Origin: Cryptomeria japonica
Lineage: Eukaryota > Streptophyta > Pinopsida > Cupressales > Cupressaceae
Length of the DNA stretch: 64,000 nt
Direction: 5' to 3'
NCBI RefSeq assembly: GCF_030272615.1
Contig: NC_081414.1
Coordinates: 818,534,396 to 818,598,395, forward strand
Part shown: in pieces, positions 47,023 through 59,699 of the stretch
Numbering within the stretch: the first letter of the stretch is position 1
Layout: every line of letters starts with the position of its first letter
The notes under the pieces: generated by a model
What the model was told of the DNA's origin: nothing
Seen by the model: only the letters and a program-made list of their open reading frames with translations
The model's database searches: none
Position numbers and translations under genes: made by a program

Positions 47023-49933
47023 GCAGTGTCATACTTTAACATGTCTGCGTTACCTTATTTTAGGTTTTCACATTTTACTAACACTTCTTGTATGTTGCAC
47101 ATTTGGTCTTTATCATTTGTCAACATCGTGTCATTCTTCTGCTTTCTCTTCCTATTCGATCATGTTCAGTTGTTTCAATTTAGGTCTTATCAATGTCATT
47201 CTCAATTGTCATTTCATGACCATGATCGACTTTTAATGTTAATCAATCATCATTTATCATTATCAATTTTTGTCAATTTTCATAAATCCTTGTCAATCTT
47301 GATTGATTTGTCATCGATCCTTTATCAATCATCCTTTATCAAATCAATCTTGTAAATTTTGATCAATTTGTCATTTGCCTCTATCATTATCAATTTAATA
47401 AACTTTTGGTCATTGTCAATTATCTTCATGATCATGATCATTCATTTATCAGATTAATTGTGTCATGACATTGTTTTGACCTATTTCATTCCTTTTCTCC
47501 TTTCTAGGGTTTAATAATTATTTAATTATTAATCCTTTCCAACATCCTCCTTAGGATAAATGAATTTATTCATTTACCCTATGTCGTGTCACAATTAAAT
47601 ATTTTATTTAATTGGCGAATTTCCCTTTTCTAGGCTAATTAATAAATGAGAAACTACTAATTATTCTCACATTTCTCTCCCTTAATTTTCTCCTAATTTT
47701 GTCATAATTTGTCATCCCTAATTTCATGCTTCCCATTTCCTATAATTTATCCCACCATTTCTCCACTAATTTGTCTCCACCTTTTTCTCAAATCATGAAG
47801 CTCTTTTTGTGCTCAATTTGTCATAAATCAATGAGCAAATTTTAAGGCCAATTTGTCATAAATCATGAAGCATAAATCTCTCTTCAATTTGGCATATTTT
47901 CACGTAGCAACTTGTCAATCAATTTGTCATAAATTTTGTCATTCAATTATGCCATTTTCCAATCAATTTGCCTTTTTCAAATCAATCATTCTAATTTCAT
48001 GATTTTCCTCAATTTTGGTCTATAAATTGAGCTTCTCTTTTTTAGTTATTTTAACAACCACAATTCGAGTACCCTCATGTTGTCACTTTCACTTTGTAAC
48101 TTTGCTTTCAATCACACTTTGCACTTGTAGGTGAAACCCACATAATTTGGAGGCGAAAGAATAACAATGGAGTCCAAGGAAGGAGATTTCTGCATATGGT
48201 TGATGTTTTTGTTTTGAAATCTTGTCTTTCTTCCTCTATTGAATGTGATAGGATCAATGTCTTAGCTTGTTATGTTTTGTGGTTGGATAACTTAGGCTTT
48301 GATGATTTACCTATTTTCCTACCTCATAGCCACAATCAGGTTATATCGAACTCAAATCACTTATGCAAAATACCAAACTGAGATCCAAGCATTATAATTG
48401 TCAAAATATGCCAAAAAAGACCAAGTGCTAAAAGTGAATTTTTTGGACACAATGATTACAAACTAATAGCACCATTGTGATGTACAAGGAAAATTATACA
48501 CTTTCAAAAAAATGGCACTTAAAAAGTAGTCTATATGAGCTCGAATGAGGTCTCCAAAGTTGCAAAAATGAGGATTAGTCAACAATACCTTTGATTTTTT
48601 TTCTTCTAGAAAATAAGGCATCGAAATCATAAATCACTTGCATCACTATGAAGAGCACAAAATTCTAGCCCAAATAAAAAAAATTGCTCAAAAAAAAAAG
48701 AATTAAAATGAGCAAGATATGAACTTTTGAATTTAAACTACAAATTCAAAAACTCATTTGGAGAGGGGGTCTAAAATTTTCAAAAAGCTGCTGATGTCAG
48801 TAATTCACGAGCCTAAAGTTGATGGCAGTCTAGTTGTCATGCCAAAAAAACCTCACTAACTAGTCACTCTAGGAAAATTGTTGCTCCACATGTCCTATAT
48901 GATAGGTGTTGTGGCATGTATAAAAAGAGATAATTGGACTGATGAATCAATGATGATGTCTCATATGGATCACCATGTGGTGTTGTGTTACTCAGAAGTC
49001 CAAAAACTAAAGTTGGTAGTTTTGTTGTTGATGTGTATGCTTACGTGGCTCTGACATGTACAAAGTGTTGTGCATGGGCTAACGTGTCATGGTAGTTAGG
49101 ATTTCTCATGCCACATGTTGATCACATAAAAAGACGAGTAGGCCATTGGTTTGGATGAGCAAGCAAATCTCTTGCCACCACATCTTTGGTCAATACTGAT
49201 TTGGCACCAATGTGGCACAGGGCCAACATGTGAGTTGGACTGGCGCATGGCGGTGATTGGTGCTTTGAGTGTTGTGTGGTATAGATTTTCCATGTGGGTT
49301 GAGAAGAACACTAGAGGGATGGGAAATGTGTGGTAGGAAATGTACGTACGTACACCAAAAAGTACATCGAAGGTGCAGAGTCGTAGGGTATGACCTGCCA
49401 AAACTTTGAGAAAAAAACTTTTTTTGTTGTCCTTTTATTTTTTAATTTGTAAACTTTAAAACAACAAAAATATTTTGTAATTTTAATTATTTTTTTGAAA
49501 AACTTGTAGAATATAGTTTTTTTAATAAAATTGTACCATAATGGCAAGTTGAGTTGTAGGACTTAGCCTATTTAAGTTTTTTGCCACAAAATCAACTTTC
49601 TCCAAAATTGACAAATTAAAAATTGATCTTGGGGTTTTTGGGCCTTCTGAGGGCGATGGTAGGGTCAATTTTGGCCCAAAAAATTTAGAAATTGCAGGTG
49701 CCTCTCGAATTTGGTAACCACATCCAAACTACAAACCCTTGTAGATTTGGCCTCTAGAGTTTGATTTGGACGAAACAAAAGGTGATATTGACTTTCTCAA
49801 ACCTTCTATATCTAATGGTGACCTTAGATTTGAATCACCAAGTTCCAATTTTGACATGCAATAGAAAGATACAAAAAAATTCCTAAATTGCACCAAAAAA
49901 ATCTCAAAATGACTATCCAAAGGCACCCTATAA

Positions 49934-49945
49934 GATTTGACATCA
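49934..49945 (-). promoter_or_regulatory. Decayed primer-binding site of the copia element
   Basis: TGATGTCAAATC abuts the 5' LTR and matches TGGTATCAGAGC at 8 of 12 positions. Three of the four differences are transitions, which fits methylation-driven decay. Confidence 0.55.
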
Positions 49946-50440
49946 TGTAAGATTTGGCTATGAAGGTAGCCACCCAAGATATATAGGCCTAATATAATTC
50001 TCAAGAACAAGAGATAAACAATGTGACAATAATAAACTTTATTCTCATTAATGATGCAATAGAATCAATAAATGTACATATGAGACCCCTTTGTTAAATA
50101 GGCCAAGGTGAAACATAGGAGTGCATAATTTATGAAAAGTGTCATAATCTTATGACATAATAAACAAAGTGAGAACTTATCACCCCACATAAATTGAAAA
50201 AGTGATAGTGTGATAACAACACTAAAGGTGGAAGCTCCACTTAAGGTGGATAGGTGGTAGCATAATAAAACCACTAAAGGTGGAGAAACCACATAAAGTG
50301 GAAAGAGTTAACATGAAAACACCACCTAAAGTGGGAATGCTCCTAAAAGCTCTTGTGTGGTCCCGAAGTAAGCTTAAGCGACATGTAATTAGGACCTAGA
50401 TGAAGAATAACCACGGCACACCACCTTAATTACACCAACA
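49946..50440 (-). repeat. 5' LTR of the copia element
   Basis: This 495-bp LTR pairs with 38190-38689. On the plus strand it begins TGTAAGATTTGGC and ends TTACACCAACA, then AAAGA (50441-50445). Differences from the other LTR are spread over the length, so the insertion is not recent. Confidence 0.85.
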
Positions 50441-50445
50441 AAAGA

Positions 50446-51330
50446 AATATGGAGAGAGAGGATCACCTTGATGCATGCCTTTTTCAAAATAAAAGATAGT
50501 AAAGGGATAACGGTTAATGATCATAGAAAAAGAAGGAGAGGTACAACAATTCAACACCCATTAAATCCAATTGTTATAAAAATCAAAGGCACTTAGGATA
50601 TCTTCTAGAAATTTCCCAAAAAAATCTCATAAGCTTTAGAAAGATCAAGTTGCACAAATGCAGAACTCTTATTATGAACACGCATAGAGTGGATACATTA
50701 TTAGACTATAACAATACCATCCATGATTTCATGACCTTGAATGAAATCCATGTTTAATAAAAGTAATGAAAGGAAGAAAATGCTTAGAGAAAATCTTATA
50801 AGAAGTATTGCAAAGAGAAATGGATCTAACATTAAAAAAATTCAAGACCTGATCTTTCTCAAGAGTCAAAGAAAAGTGTTCTTAAGATATTTAAGAATTT
50901 TTTTCGAGTACAAAGTTCTTTCAAAGTCACCAAAATATCATATTTTACAATATCCCAAAAATATTTTAAAACCTCAATAGGAAATCCATTAGGACCAAGA
51001 ATTTTATATTTTTTCATCATCAAAACAAATTTCTCTAACTCATCCATGGAAATATGACTATGAGAAAGGAATTTTCCTAAGCAAAGATAAGATGAAAAAT
51101 ACAATTCAAAAATAATACTCATGTTATGAGCATAGAGGTTGGTGAGAGCTTTGAATAACTCACAAAAGTGAGAATTAACCTCTGATTGAATATCTTGAAT
51201 TAAAACTAATTTAGGCCCATTTAGTTTGTGAATTTGTTTATAAGTATTAACATGCTTTTGTGTCAGAATAGAGTGATGGAAAAAATAAGAGCTTCCATCC
51301 CCCACTTCAATCATTTCACATGTGAATTTC
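50446..51330 (-). pseudogene. LINE ORF2 reverse transcriptase, N-terminal half
   Basis: An open frame at 51314-50859 reads DGSSYFFHHSILTQ and KILGPNGFPIEVLKYFW, typical of the start of plant LINE reverse transcriptase. Further on, the block GMHQGDPLSPYFF appears at about 50446-50487. The copia element inserted right after it. The next conserved block, F-x-DD, resumes at 38067-38078, as expected for one LINE split in two. Confidence 0.8.
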
Positions 51331-52390
51331 TATCTCCACATGATTTCCTCATGAAGCTTAATTTTATCTAAATCATATTAAAATTTGGATTGAAACTATA
51401 GTTGATTCTTACTCAAGCCTTTTGTTGAATACAATCTTGAATTTTTGGAGCTTATTCAAAAATATTCTCCATCTTTGTAAAAGATTAGCTCAACAAGAGA
51501 AATTCCATTGTTTGAGTTGTCGTATATCATCACATAATTTTTTGAACATAACATATTGAGTTGTACGATGATGAGGCAAACCCTCTTTCCACCAAAGTCT
51601 ATTTTTCCTTTTTAAGTCATATTCTTTTAACCACCTGAACTGAAATCTAAAAGAAGATCTTTAAGGTTTAAAAGATTTGTCCCAATGCAAAGCTACATGC
51701 TAGTGATTTGCACCAACATTGTCCAAGATGAAGAGGCAAGTTGCAAGTGATTCGAAGTTACCAAGAATCACTAACCAAAATTCTATCAGGCATTCAACAA
51801 TAAAATCATTTCCAGTTATATTATTATTCCAAGTGAAGGAACTATTATTAGGAGGGATATTTATTAACTAAATATGATTAATATTTTACATAAAAAGAAA
51901 AGTAATGTTAGGAAGGATACAAAGACCACTCAATTATTCATTAAGAGATTAAATTTTATTAAATTCACCTTCAATAATCCAAGGATAATTTGGAGGAGAA
52001 ATTCTTCGTTGAATTTCGAAATCATCCCATAGTTTAACCTTACCTCAAAAATCTTGGCGAGCATGGAAATTAGTGATCAAGGTATGTAGAGAACTAGACG
52101 TAAGAATCCCTTCAAGAGATAGAGCTCCATTGAAATTGAAGAGATTTTTTGGATATAAACATCTAGAATCCCATGCATAAAGAAGACCACCAGATAGCTA
52201 ACAACAAAAATAACAATGTTTTGTCACTATCCACTAATATTAGAACCTTTTTTTTTATAGCATAATCATTCAGAAGCTTAGTTTCTTGAATTAGTATTAA
52301 AAAAGATTAAAATCTTTACCCAATTTTCTAACAGTAATGTCTAGGTCTATTGCATTTTAAGAAATAATCCTAATTGGGAAGGCATTTCTT
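51331..52390 (-). pseudogene. LINE ORF2 endonuclease, degraded
   Basis: Near 51960-52080 the minus strand reads FHARQDF, a stop, then RRISPPNYPWIIEGEF, matching the P-W-I-I-x-G-D-F-N block of the LINE endonuclease with D changed to E. At about 52290-52385 weak similarity to its N-terminal IIS-N-x-x-x-L-x-x-x-VRK block is seen. Stops are frequent. Upstream ORF1 was not found. Confidence 0.6.
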
Positions 52391-52658
52391 CTAAAACTGG
52401 TAATTATGAATAGGTTTTAAAATCATACTATTCCATAGAGTTCACACACTAATAATTTTTTACATCACCTATTAACTCAAAAATAACAAATACACTAATT
52501 TTATATGTTTGTTCAATTATAACAAAATACAACAAATTAGCTAAATGAAATGTCTATTTTATATGATGACTAAATAAAATTATTATTTCCATCTAAAGAA
52601 ATTTAAGTTGAATAAAAATAAATTCAAAGCCAATATCTTATTGGTTCCCCATCATTTA

Positions 52659-55600
52659 TGTAGTGTCCCTCCATGATTTATCTTGTCTTTTGTACATCAA
52701 AGGAATAAATTAATCTAGCTTAGTCTACTTTATGACGATTTGATGGTATCATGTTATGTACTAACCCTATTTCATGATTGTATTAGATATGATGATGGAT
52801 CTATATTTGATCATTATTCATGATGGATCATATTGCTTATGGGATTTTGATGACATTATGATTACGCTAACTCTATTGTATGATTATGATGTTTGTGGTT
52901 GTCTTCTAGTGTCTTCGTGATTAGAGACGATGTCATACCATTCATTGTGAGCACGATATGACGTTGCAATTCTCTATCACTTGCTTGATCATTTATGATG
53001 TATATGTATTGTATATATGTTGTATTGTGTTTAGTGGTAGATGCAGGATTGCAGGTACCAGACTTCGACTCCACCTGGTCTCACAAGTCTAAGCGTGTCT
53101 TTATCCCAATGACAAGTTGTTGGAGATGGCATGTGTTTCCCTCTCATACTCTAGGATTAAGTTGATACCCTTGTCAATTAGTGTCTTGACTTGACTCGTT
53201 GGTCTGCGTCATGTGGTATGTTGTTCAACCTTATGTCAAGTTGCCTTATGAGTTTTTGATTATTTATTAATTAATAGTTAATCGATTCATATAGTTTATA
53301 AATATTAAATTAAATCAATGGATGACATTAATATTTAATATTAATGTGTGACTATTATTATTATTGGAAAATTATTACTCATTAATGTTTATTTTATAGA
53401 TTTATATTTTATTGGTTATTTGGAATTGTGGAAATTAATTAATCAATTACTACATATAGCCATTGTCGTAAATCATTAAATAACGGTTAGTGCGAATACA
53501 ATATATTTATACATATTTATTTTCTGAGAGTTTATAATTGATTAATAATTAATTGGTGAAATTATATTAGTTGAGTATTTATGCTTATCATTACATCCAT
53601 TTATTTATTTATTTATTATTTATTTGATTATTTTATATGTATGTAGGAGATACTTATAGTATTGAGTTTAACTTATATTGGCTAGAGCATTTATATGTAT
53701 ACGTACATTTAATTATTTATTTATTGTTTATCTATTTATTTATTTTTGGCTCATCTATTTATTGGTTATTTATTATTTATTTATATTGGTTTTGATTTAT
53801 TATTTGAGCTTTTGATTTATTGGATTATTTATTTATTTATTTATTGTTTAATTACTGGATGGGTATTTATGTCTGTCTGTACATTTATGTTCTTCAATGT
53901 TTATTTATTTATTGTTTATCTAATTATTTATTGTTTTGATTATTTATTTATTTATTTGCATTGTTGTTTTATTTATTTGCTATTATTCATGTACCTACCC
54001 CTTGTTATGATTGGCCCTCTTGGGAGTTGTGATTGTGAGGATAATATTATTTAATTGTTTGTTTTTTTATTTATGTTAATTGTGGTTTTATATTTAATTG
54101 GAGCATTTATTTATATTTCCTTTGATTTATTTTATTGGGCTTTAATTTTTTATTATTGTTTATTATATTATTATTATTACATTCTCTTGTTACTAATTGA
54201 GTAATTAAATATTACGTTTATACCTACCCTATTATTTTATTGGTTGAGATTTGAGGGTAAGTAAATAATATTATTTAATATTCTTACCTCGATTTTTGGT
54301 GGGGGGGTTGGTATATAATATATTTTATTGGAATATTTTGATTGACAGATATTCTTCTGTAGTTTTGAATGAGATCCTATTTATTGGCTTTGTGAGCATT
54401 TTTGTGTGGGTGCTTCTAGATATCTTTCTACGACTTTTGGATTTTAGAATTGCTTGGAGGGAGAATTGCTTGGTTGGGTTGAATTTTGGAAAGCTTGGTT
54501 TGGATTTTTTCTCTTCTAGGAATGCATTACCATCACTCCACTTCCAGGTTGGAGATCTTTTTCCATTCTTGCATTTTAATTTTTGGAAAGAGTTGTTTTC
54601 TTCGTGACTGCTAAAAGATTGTTTGGGGAGATTTGGGAATGAATGATTATTCTATTATCAGTAATTGAGAATAATAGATTTATATATGATTTTATGAATA
54701 TGTGTGTGTTCTATTGCTGGAAAAAGGGCATTTGTGTATGTTAATATGTTGATTATAATTTGTCTGTGAATGCATTATGGTAATGATTGGTCTTGTGAGG
54801 TTTATTTGTTGTTCTATACCTTGTCTTGTGTCCATTTGGTTTGATTAGATATGGAGTGGCTATGTCTGTAATCATTTATGTGCAAGTTATTGTCAGTACA
54901 AGTTGGAATTCTTGGATGCGTTGTATTGTTGGCCTTAACAAGACTTTGTTTTGGTTTCTTATTGGCTTTTAGTGACTTCTTGGTCGTATTTATGTCATTG
55001 TAAGGCCCATGCCCAAATCTGGGCAAATTTGAATATCTTTGTATTCTATTTTCCATGAGTTGGTCTCTTGTTACAATAGCGCTACTATGGGCTTCAATAG
55101 CGCCAAAGTAATGTCAACAGATTTCTGGGTTTTTTTTCGAGTTTCTCAGTTGATTTCTCTGCTTGGTCTTTATTCTAGAGGCTTGTTTTGTTATGTTTGA
55201 TGGTTTTGGGGCACTCTGCCATTTATTTGTGATATGTGTGAATCCATTTGGGCTTCGGCAAGTGGTTTTGTGCTTTTCCGTTGAGGTTTTGATATGTTGC
55301 TCCAGCAAGTTGAGTGATTCCTTGCTGTTGAGGATGGTTAATTGTAGCTCCAACAAGAGGTTATGTTGTGCCTCATTGTGGAGGATCATTCTATGTTATT
55401 GAATTCATTTATTGCCCCTATTTATATATATTTTACATTCTTGAGGCTCTCTTTATTATTGCATTTTGGCATTATGAGCTTATGGCTTGGTCCTTGTTAA
55501 GTGGCTCTTGGTTGTATGTTGATGGCTATCTTTGTGATTCAGTTGTATCAGTTTTGTAATGACTTTTGGATGCTTCCCATGTTGAATTTCATGTTGTTTT

Positions 55601-57627
55601 AAGATGTATCTTGTTATGTTTTTTACCCTATGGTCTTGGTCCGTGTTTGGGAGAGTGGGCTCTTGCATGTGTTGGACCTAGGTTATGAGCACTAGATCTC
55701 TAGGAAGGGGGTCTAGACCTATGGAGCCACATGAAGAGTTTATGGTTTAATTTGCAAGTGATAAAATTATTAATAATTGATTAGTGGGTTGGGTATTTAG
55801 GAATTCACCTAATTAAGATTAATAATATGATGTTGTATGCCCCAAATGGACAGACCTAGGGAGATGGTTTTGGGATCCGAGATTGGGAAGACCATTGGAG
55901 CAGTATACCTGATCTCCGTTGAGTGACTCCAAGCTAGAGATGGATGCCGCATGAGGTTAGCATGTGATGACACTCTACCCCACATGTATCCATTTTTTAT
56001 AAGCCTTGATTTATTGAATTATGCCTCTAGAGGTTGATTGCTTTGATTTAGCCATGTGATGTATTTTGATGTTATATTCTTATGTTGGAGTCTTGTAGTG
56101 TCATGTTGTATCCTATGGTTGTTAGGTCTCGACTTAGGTCTTGAGTGTGAGTTGGAACCTTATGTCATCTCCTAGCACGGGGGGTGGTTCCTATTTGGTT
56201 CCACATGGTAGGGTGGTTTGATGCCTTCTACCATTGGGACATTCTTTTTGGATGTTAGCGTGCATGGATTTGGATCTATAGTATCTCATCACGAGCTTGG
56301 ATTCTTGGAGCATGTTTATGTAATTATAATTGATATCATGTGTTATGAAATATGGAAATATAAAGAAGACTATGTAATCAATGTATTGAGATCATGTATT
56401 ATAGAACATGTAGTAAGATCATTTCTGAATGAAATTATTGAATAAGATTGTTGTAAATGGGTATTCTAATTGTAGATGTTGTGATATGTATGCTATGTCT
56501 TGAGTAACTTTTATGGATAGTAGTGATTATGTTAATTATCATATATGCCTTGATTTGAAAGATGTTAATCTCCAATGTTAAATATCTTGAGATATGGAAG
56601 TTAAGGGAGTAGTTGTGGTTCATATGGAAATATGGCTCTTTATTATGCAATTGTCCTTTGGTGCTGTTTTCTATGTATTAGAGATGCTACCATATTATGA
56701 TGTCTTGTAAATGGGGAATATGAATATGTGTCTATGTAACTTGTATTATTTAAGATGGGATGTAGCAAAGAGACTATATGCTTGCTCCATGTGCTCTTAT
56801 GTAAATGAACTTATATAGAAGAACTATGCTATTGTTATTGTTATAAGATGATGTATTGGTATGTGGTCTACGTTATAGATATGTTTATCATGTTGAGAAT
56901 GAAATCCTATGTTTAAATTAGGGGATTGAAATATTAGATTGTATTTATTCTTGTAGAATCATATGACTCTTGAACTTGTTTAGTAGATTGGAATCCCATT
57001 TGGATGTAGATAAGTACTTGCTGCTATGATATTGCATATGACTATGGATAGTATTCTTGATGAGTTGTGCTTAGGGAAATAATCAAATACCATTAGTAAA
57101 AGAACGATAAATGCATTTAGTTTCATGATGTGTTAAGTGTTCAAATGAGTAAAGACGGGTATTAGAGATATTCGATTGATACTTAAAAATGAACCTTAGA
57201 AAGAGTATGAAAGGGAATAGAGTTATACATATGTGTTAATGTTTTATCATAGTTGCATGGGAAGTAAATGTTTAGTTGGATGATAGTATATGGTGTTCTA
57301 GATGGATATGTGATGTGTTAGTTTAATGTCAAGTAGTGACGTTGAGATACCCTAGGGAATGTAGATGCATTATATCGTTTTATTATGTAGTTATGTTAAT
57401 GATTAAATAGATGTTCCACTTGCGTAATATGATTCTGTGGTTATGTTCTTGTTGATTTATGTATTCATGTATATTGTTAACAATGCATTGATGAATAATG
57501 GTAGTAACATTGCATTAATAAATACTAGTAATAGCGAAGTTGCAATGGTTATCTTAAATTTTTTTTTTATCTCTTTTTGTTAGTAGATTTTGGTTTATTT
57601 CTCTAGGGTATTTTGGTGGGCATTACA
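52659..57627. mobile_element. Giant solo LTR (5.0 kb), Ty3/gypsy-like
   Basis: It starts TGTAGTGTCCC and ends GGTGGGCATTACA, ends that are nearly inverted copies. It is flanked by a perfect ATTTA duplication (52654-52658 and 57628-57632). No internal terminal repeat, primer site or gag-pol was found in nearly 5 kb. It includes a TTTA-rich low-complexity stretch (53580-53990). The frames at 53746-54054 and 54296-54607 are hydrophobic by-products of T-rich DNA. Orientation is open. Confidence 0.7.
53580..53990. repeat. TTTATTTAT-rich low-complexity stretch
   Basis: Imperfect TTTA repeats broken by short unique words. They create a spurious hydrophobic reading frame. Confidence 0.85.
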
Positions 57628-57632
57628 ATTTA

Positions 57633-57775
57633 TAACTACTGAAATTAGATTATTATAAAAAATGTAAGATCAAGATTTATATCACTAAAATAAATTTATT
57701 ATAACAAGTCAAAATTCCATGTCACAATCATATATATTATTATTATTTAAATTATGTGTTCAAAAATCTCAATCA

Positions 57776-57814
<39 letters not shown>

Positions 57815-58300
57815 ACTTCTCAATAAAAAAATGTTTATCAAATAATAATATTAAATTAATTTAGTATTAAACAAGTGCCATGTAGTGGCGAGTACTTGTC
57901 GTGTAGATTTGTAATAATAATTGAATATGTATTTTAGCAAACAATTAGAAAATAAAAGAGATTAACAATTTATTATGTATTAATTAATTATAATGAATCA
58001 ATAGGTAATAGAAGAAATCAATCAAACTAGTACATATAAATGGAGTAAATAAAAGAGAGGCTTAGACATCAAATTTTCACACCTATGTTTATAAGTTTAA
58101 TAATTTATTTTTAATTAATTATTTAAATAAATTTTAAAGAATAAATTGTTTTATAATTGAAATATTTTAACTTTAATAAAATTATCTTAATATATATTAA
58201 AAATTAAGTTAAATCAAATTTAAAATTGAAATGTAGCCATTATTAAATTTTAATCCTAATTTTACCAAAACTTTAGTGCTGATATAATAGTAGCTATTGT
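57633..58300. other. AT-rich spacer with (CA)n microsatellite
   Basis: A pure CA run of about 18 units lies at 57776-57812. The rest is unassigned and very AT-rich. Confidence 0.8.
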
Positions 58301-58309
58301 TAAATCATA

Positions 58310-59270
58310 ACCCTAATTGTAATATAACTTTAATGTGAGGGTTCAAGGTTAGTGTTCAATTTGATTTAGTATTAAGGTTAGGGTACAATTTCATTTAGTG
58401 TTAAAGTTCAATCTAGTTTAGTGTTCATATAAGATGAGGGTTCACTCTGGTCTAGTGTTTATTTAAAATTAGGGTTCAATCTACTTTAGTGTTTAATTAA
58501 GATAAGGGTTAAGATTTAATTTGGTCAATTTTGTATAGGTTGAAGCTTGAGTTTGGTTTAGGGTAGAATTTGCTTACAATTGAATTGAGTTTATTGTTAG
58601 GATTTAATTGGTATAGTGTTAATATTATGATACGATTTGGTTTAGAGTTAAACTGTCAAAATTTAATATAAATTATTAGAATCAAATTGTCAAAATTAAA
58701 GATAAATTATTAGGTTAATGGTTAGGGTTCAATTTGGTGCAAGGTTAGAGTTGCGGTTTAAAATTTTGTTATGGGTTTGTTTATGGCTCAATTTGGTTTT
58801 TTGTTAGTATTTAGTTTGGTTTAGTCTTAAATTAGGTTATGGTTTAGCATTCAATTTGATTTAGAATAAAATTTGATTTAGTTTAATTTAAGGTATTAAA
58901 AGTTATACTTATTATGATATTTTACAATTTAATTTGATAGATATTCAATTAGGTTTAAGATTAGGGTTTAATCTGGTTTGGGGTTAACATTCAATATTCA
59001 GAATAGGATTTAATTTATTTGTGTTAGTTTTAGGATTAATAATTTGTTTAAGGGTTAGAATTACATTTGGTTTAAAGTTAGGGCAATGATTAATTTTGGT
59101 TTAAGGTTAGGGTTATGGTTTCATGTGGTTTAGGGTTGTGATTAGGGTTAAGGTTCAATTTGTTTAGTGTTGGTGTTTAATTTTGTTTAATGTTCAATTA
59201 GGATTATGGTTCAAATTGAGTTTTTTTCAATATTAAGGTTATGATTTGATATAGAGTTATGAATAGGGTT
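58310..59270 (+). repeat. Degenerate GGTTTAGGGTT-like tract (~1 kb)
   Basis: Loosely repeated words occur throughout: GGTTAGGGTTCAATTTGG, GGTTTAGGGT, GTTAAGGTTCAATTTG, TTTAGTGTT. The plant telomere word (TTTAGGG) is embedded but the period is irregular. No unit border can be drawn. No gene is present. Confidence 0.75.
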
Positions 59271-59284
59271 ACTAATTATTCACT

Positions 59285-59640
59285 TGTAATTTAAAGATAA
59301 AGATAAACACAATAACAACAATACACACAACACCAAGATTTTTGACGTGGAAAACCTGGTTAAGGGAAAAATCACGGTGGGAAGTTACCTACAATGAGAT
59401 GATACTTTGTAGTAGTATGTGTAAATATTACAATGGGGAATGCACATGCATTCAAACACACTACCGAGAGCTCATTGCTCAAATTATGATGACCCAGAAG
59501 GCTACAACCCTTAGGGAAGGTTCACTACCTTACAACAATATTCAAACTACAATTCGGTTAAGATGAATTGAAAGAATAACATCTACTAATGCTTGATGAC
59601 AGTTTTGGTTAAGCACAATTGTCTGCCCTACAACACACTT
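59285..59640 (-). repeat. Copia LTR-like remnant
   Basis: On the minus strand, CCACCGTGATTTTTCCC, GGTTTTCCACGTC and ATCTTGGTGTTGTGTG occur in the order and spacing seen at the U5 end of many plant copia LTRs. Ends and target copies were not found. Confidence 0.4.
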
Positions 59641-59699
59641 TGCTCAATACACCACACCAAGAGATAAATTCGCTTGTTCACACATACACCAGGGTGATC

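Larger units (their letters stand above)
46746..49945 (-). mobile_element. Leader region of the copia element, with unresolved repeats
   Basis: These ~3.2 kb lie between the 5' LTR and gag. The part next to the LTR (49600-49945) looks like an untranslated leader. An 81-bp tandem duplication lies at 46861-47022. From 47022 to ~48170 the DNA is rich in TCAAT and TGTCAT words and has a TATAAAT box at 48021-48027, so it could hide another LTR, but I found no matching ends. No protein domain was seen in the short frames. Confidence 0.45.
38190..50440 (-). mobile_element. Ty1/copia retrotransposon, 12.25 kb with nested insertions
   Basis: LTRs of ~500 bp lie at both ends and a perfect AAAGA duplication lies outside them. 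Gene order on the minus strand is gag, protease, integrase, reverse transcriptase, RNase H, the Ty1/copia order. A decayed initiator-Met primer site follows the 5' LTR (49945-49934, TGATGTCAAATC against TGGTATCAGAGC, mostly G-to-A changes). Two later insertions sit in it: a 3.4-kb LTR element (41767-45188) and a solo LTR (46233-46657). Without them and their extra target copies the element is ~8.4 kb. Many stops and frameshifts make it inactive. Confidence 0.85.

Noticed and set aside
47022-48400. A further solo LTR in the copia leader
   Set aside because: There is a TATA box and LTR-like texture, but no TG...CA ends with a matching 5-bp duplication could be read. Kept as unresolved leader DNA.
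49946-50440. Independent solo LTR
   Set aside because: At first no target copy was seen around it alone. Paired with 38190-38689, AAAGA brackets both and shows that they are the two LTRs of one element.
53746-54607. Hydrophobic frames that look like membrane proteins
   Set aside because: They arise from TTTA-rich DNA within a solo LTR. Tyr, Ile and Leu runs follow directly from the base composition.
58310-59270. True telomere or chromosome end
   Set aside because: The repeats are too irregular and unique DNA and other elements follow on both sides.
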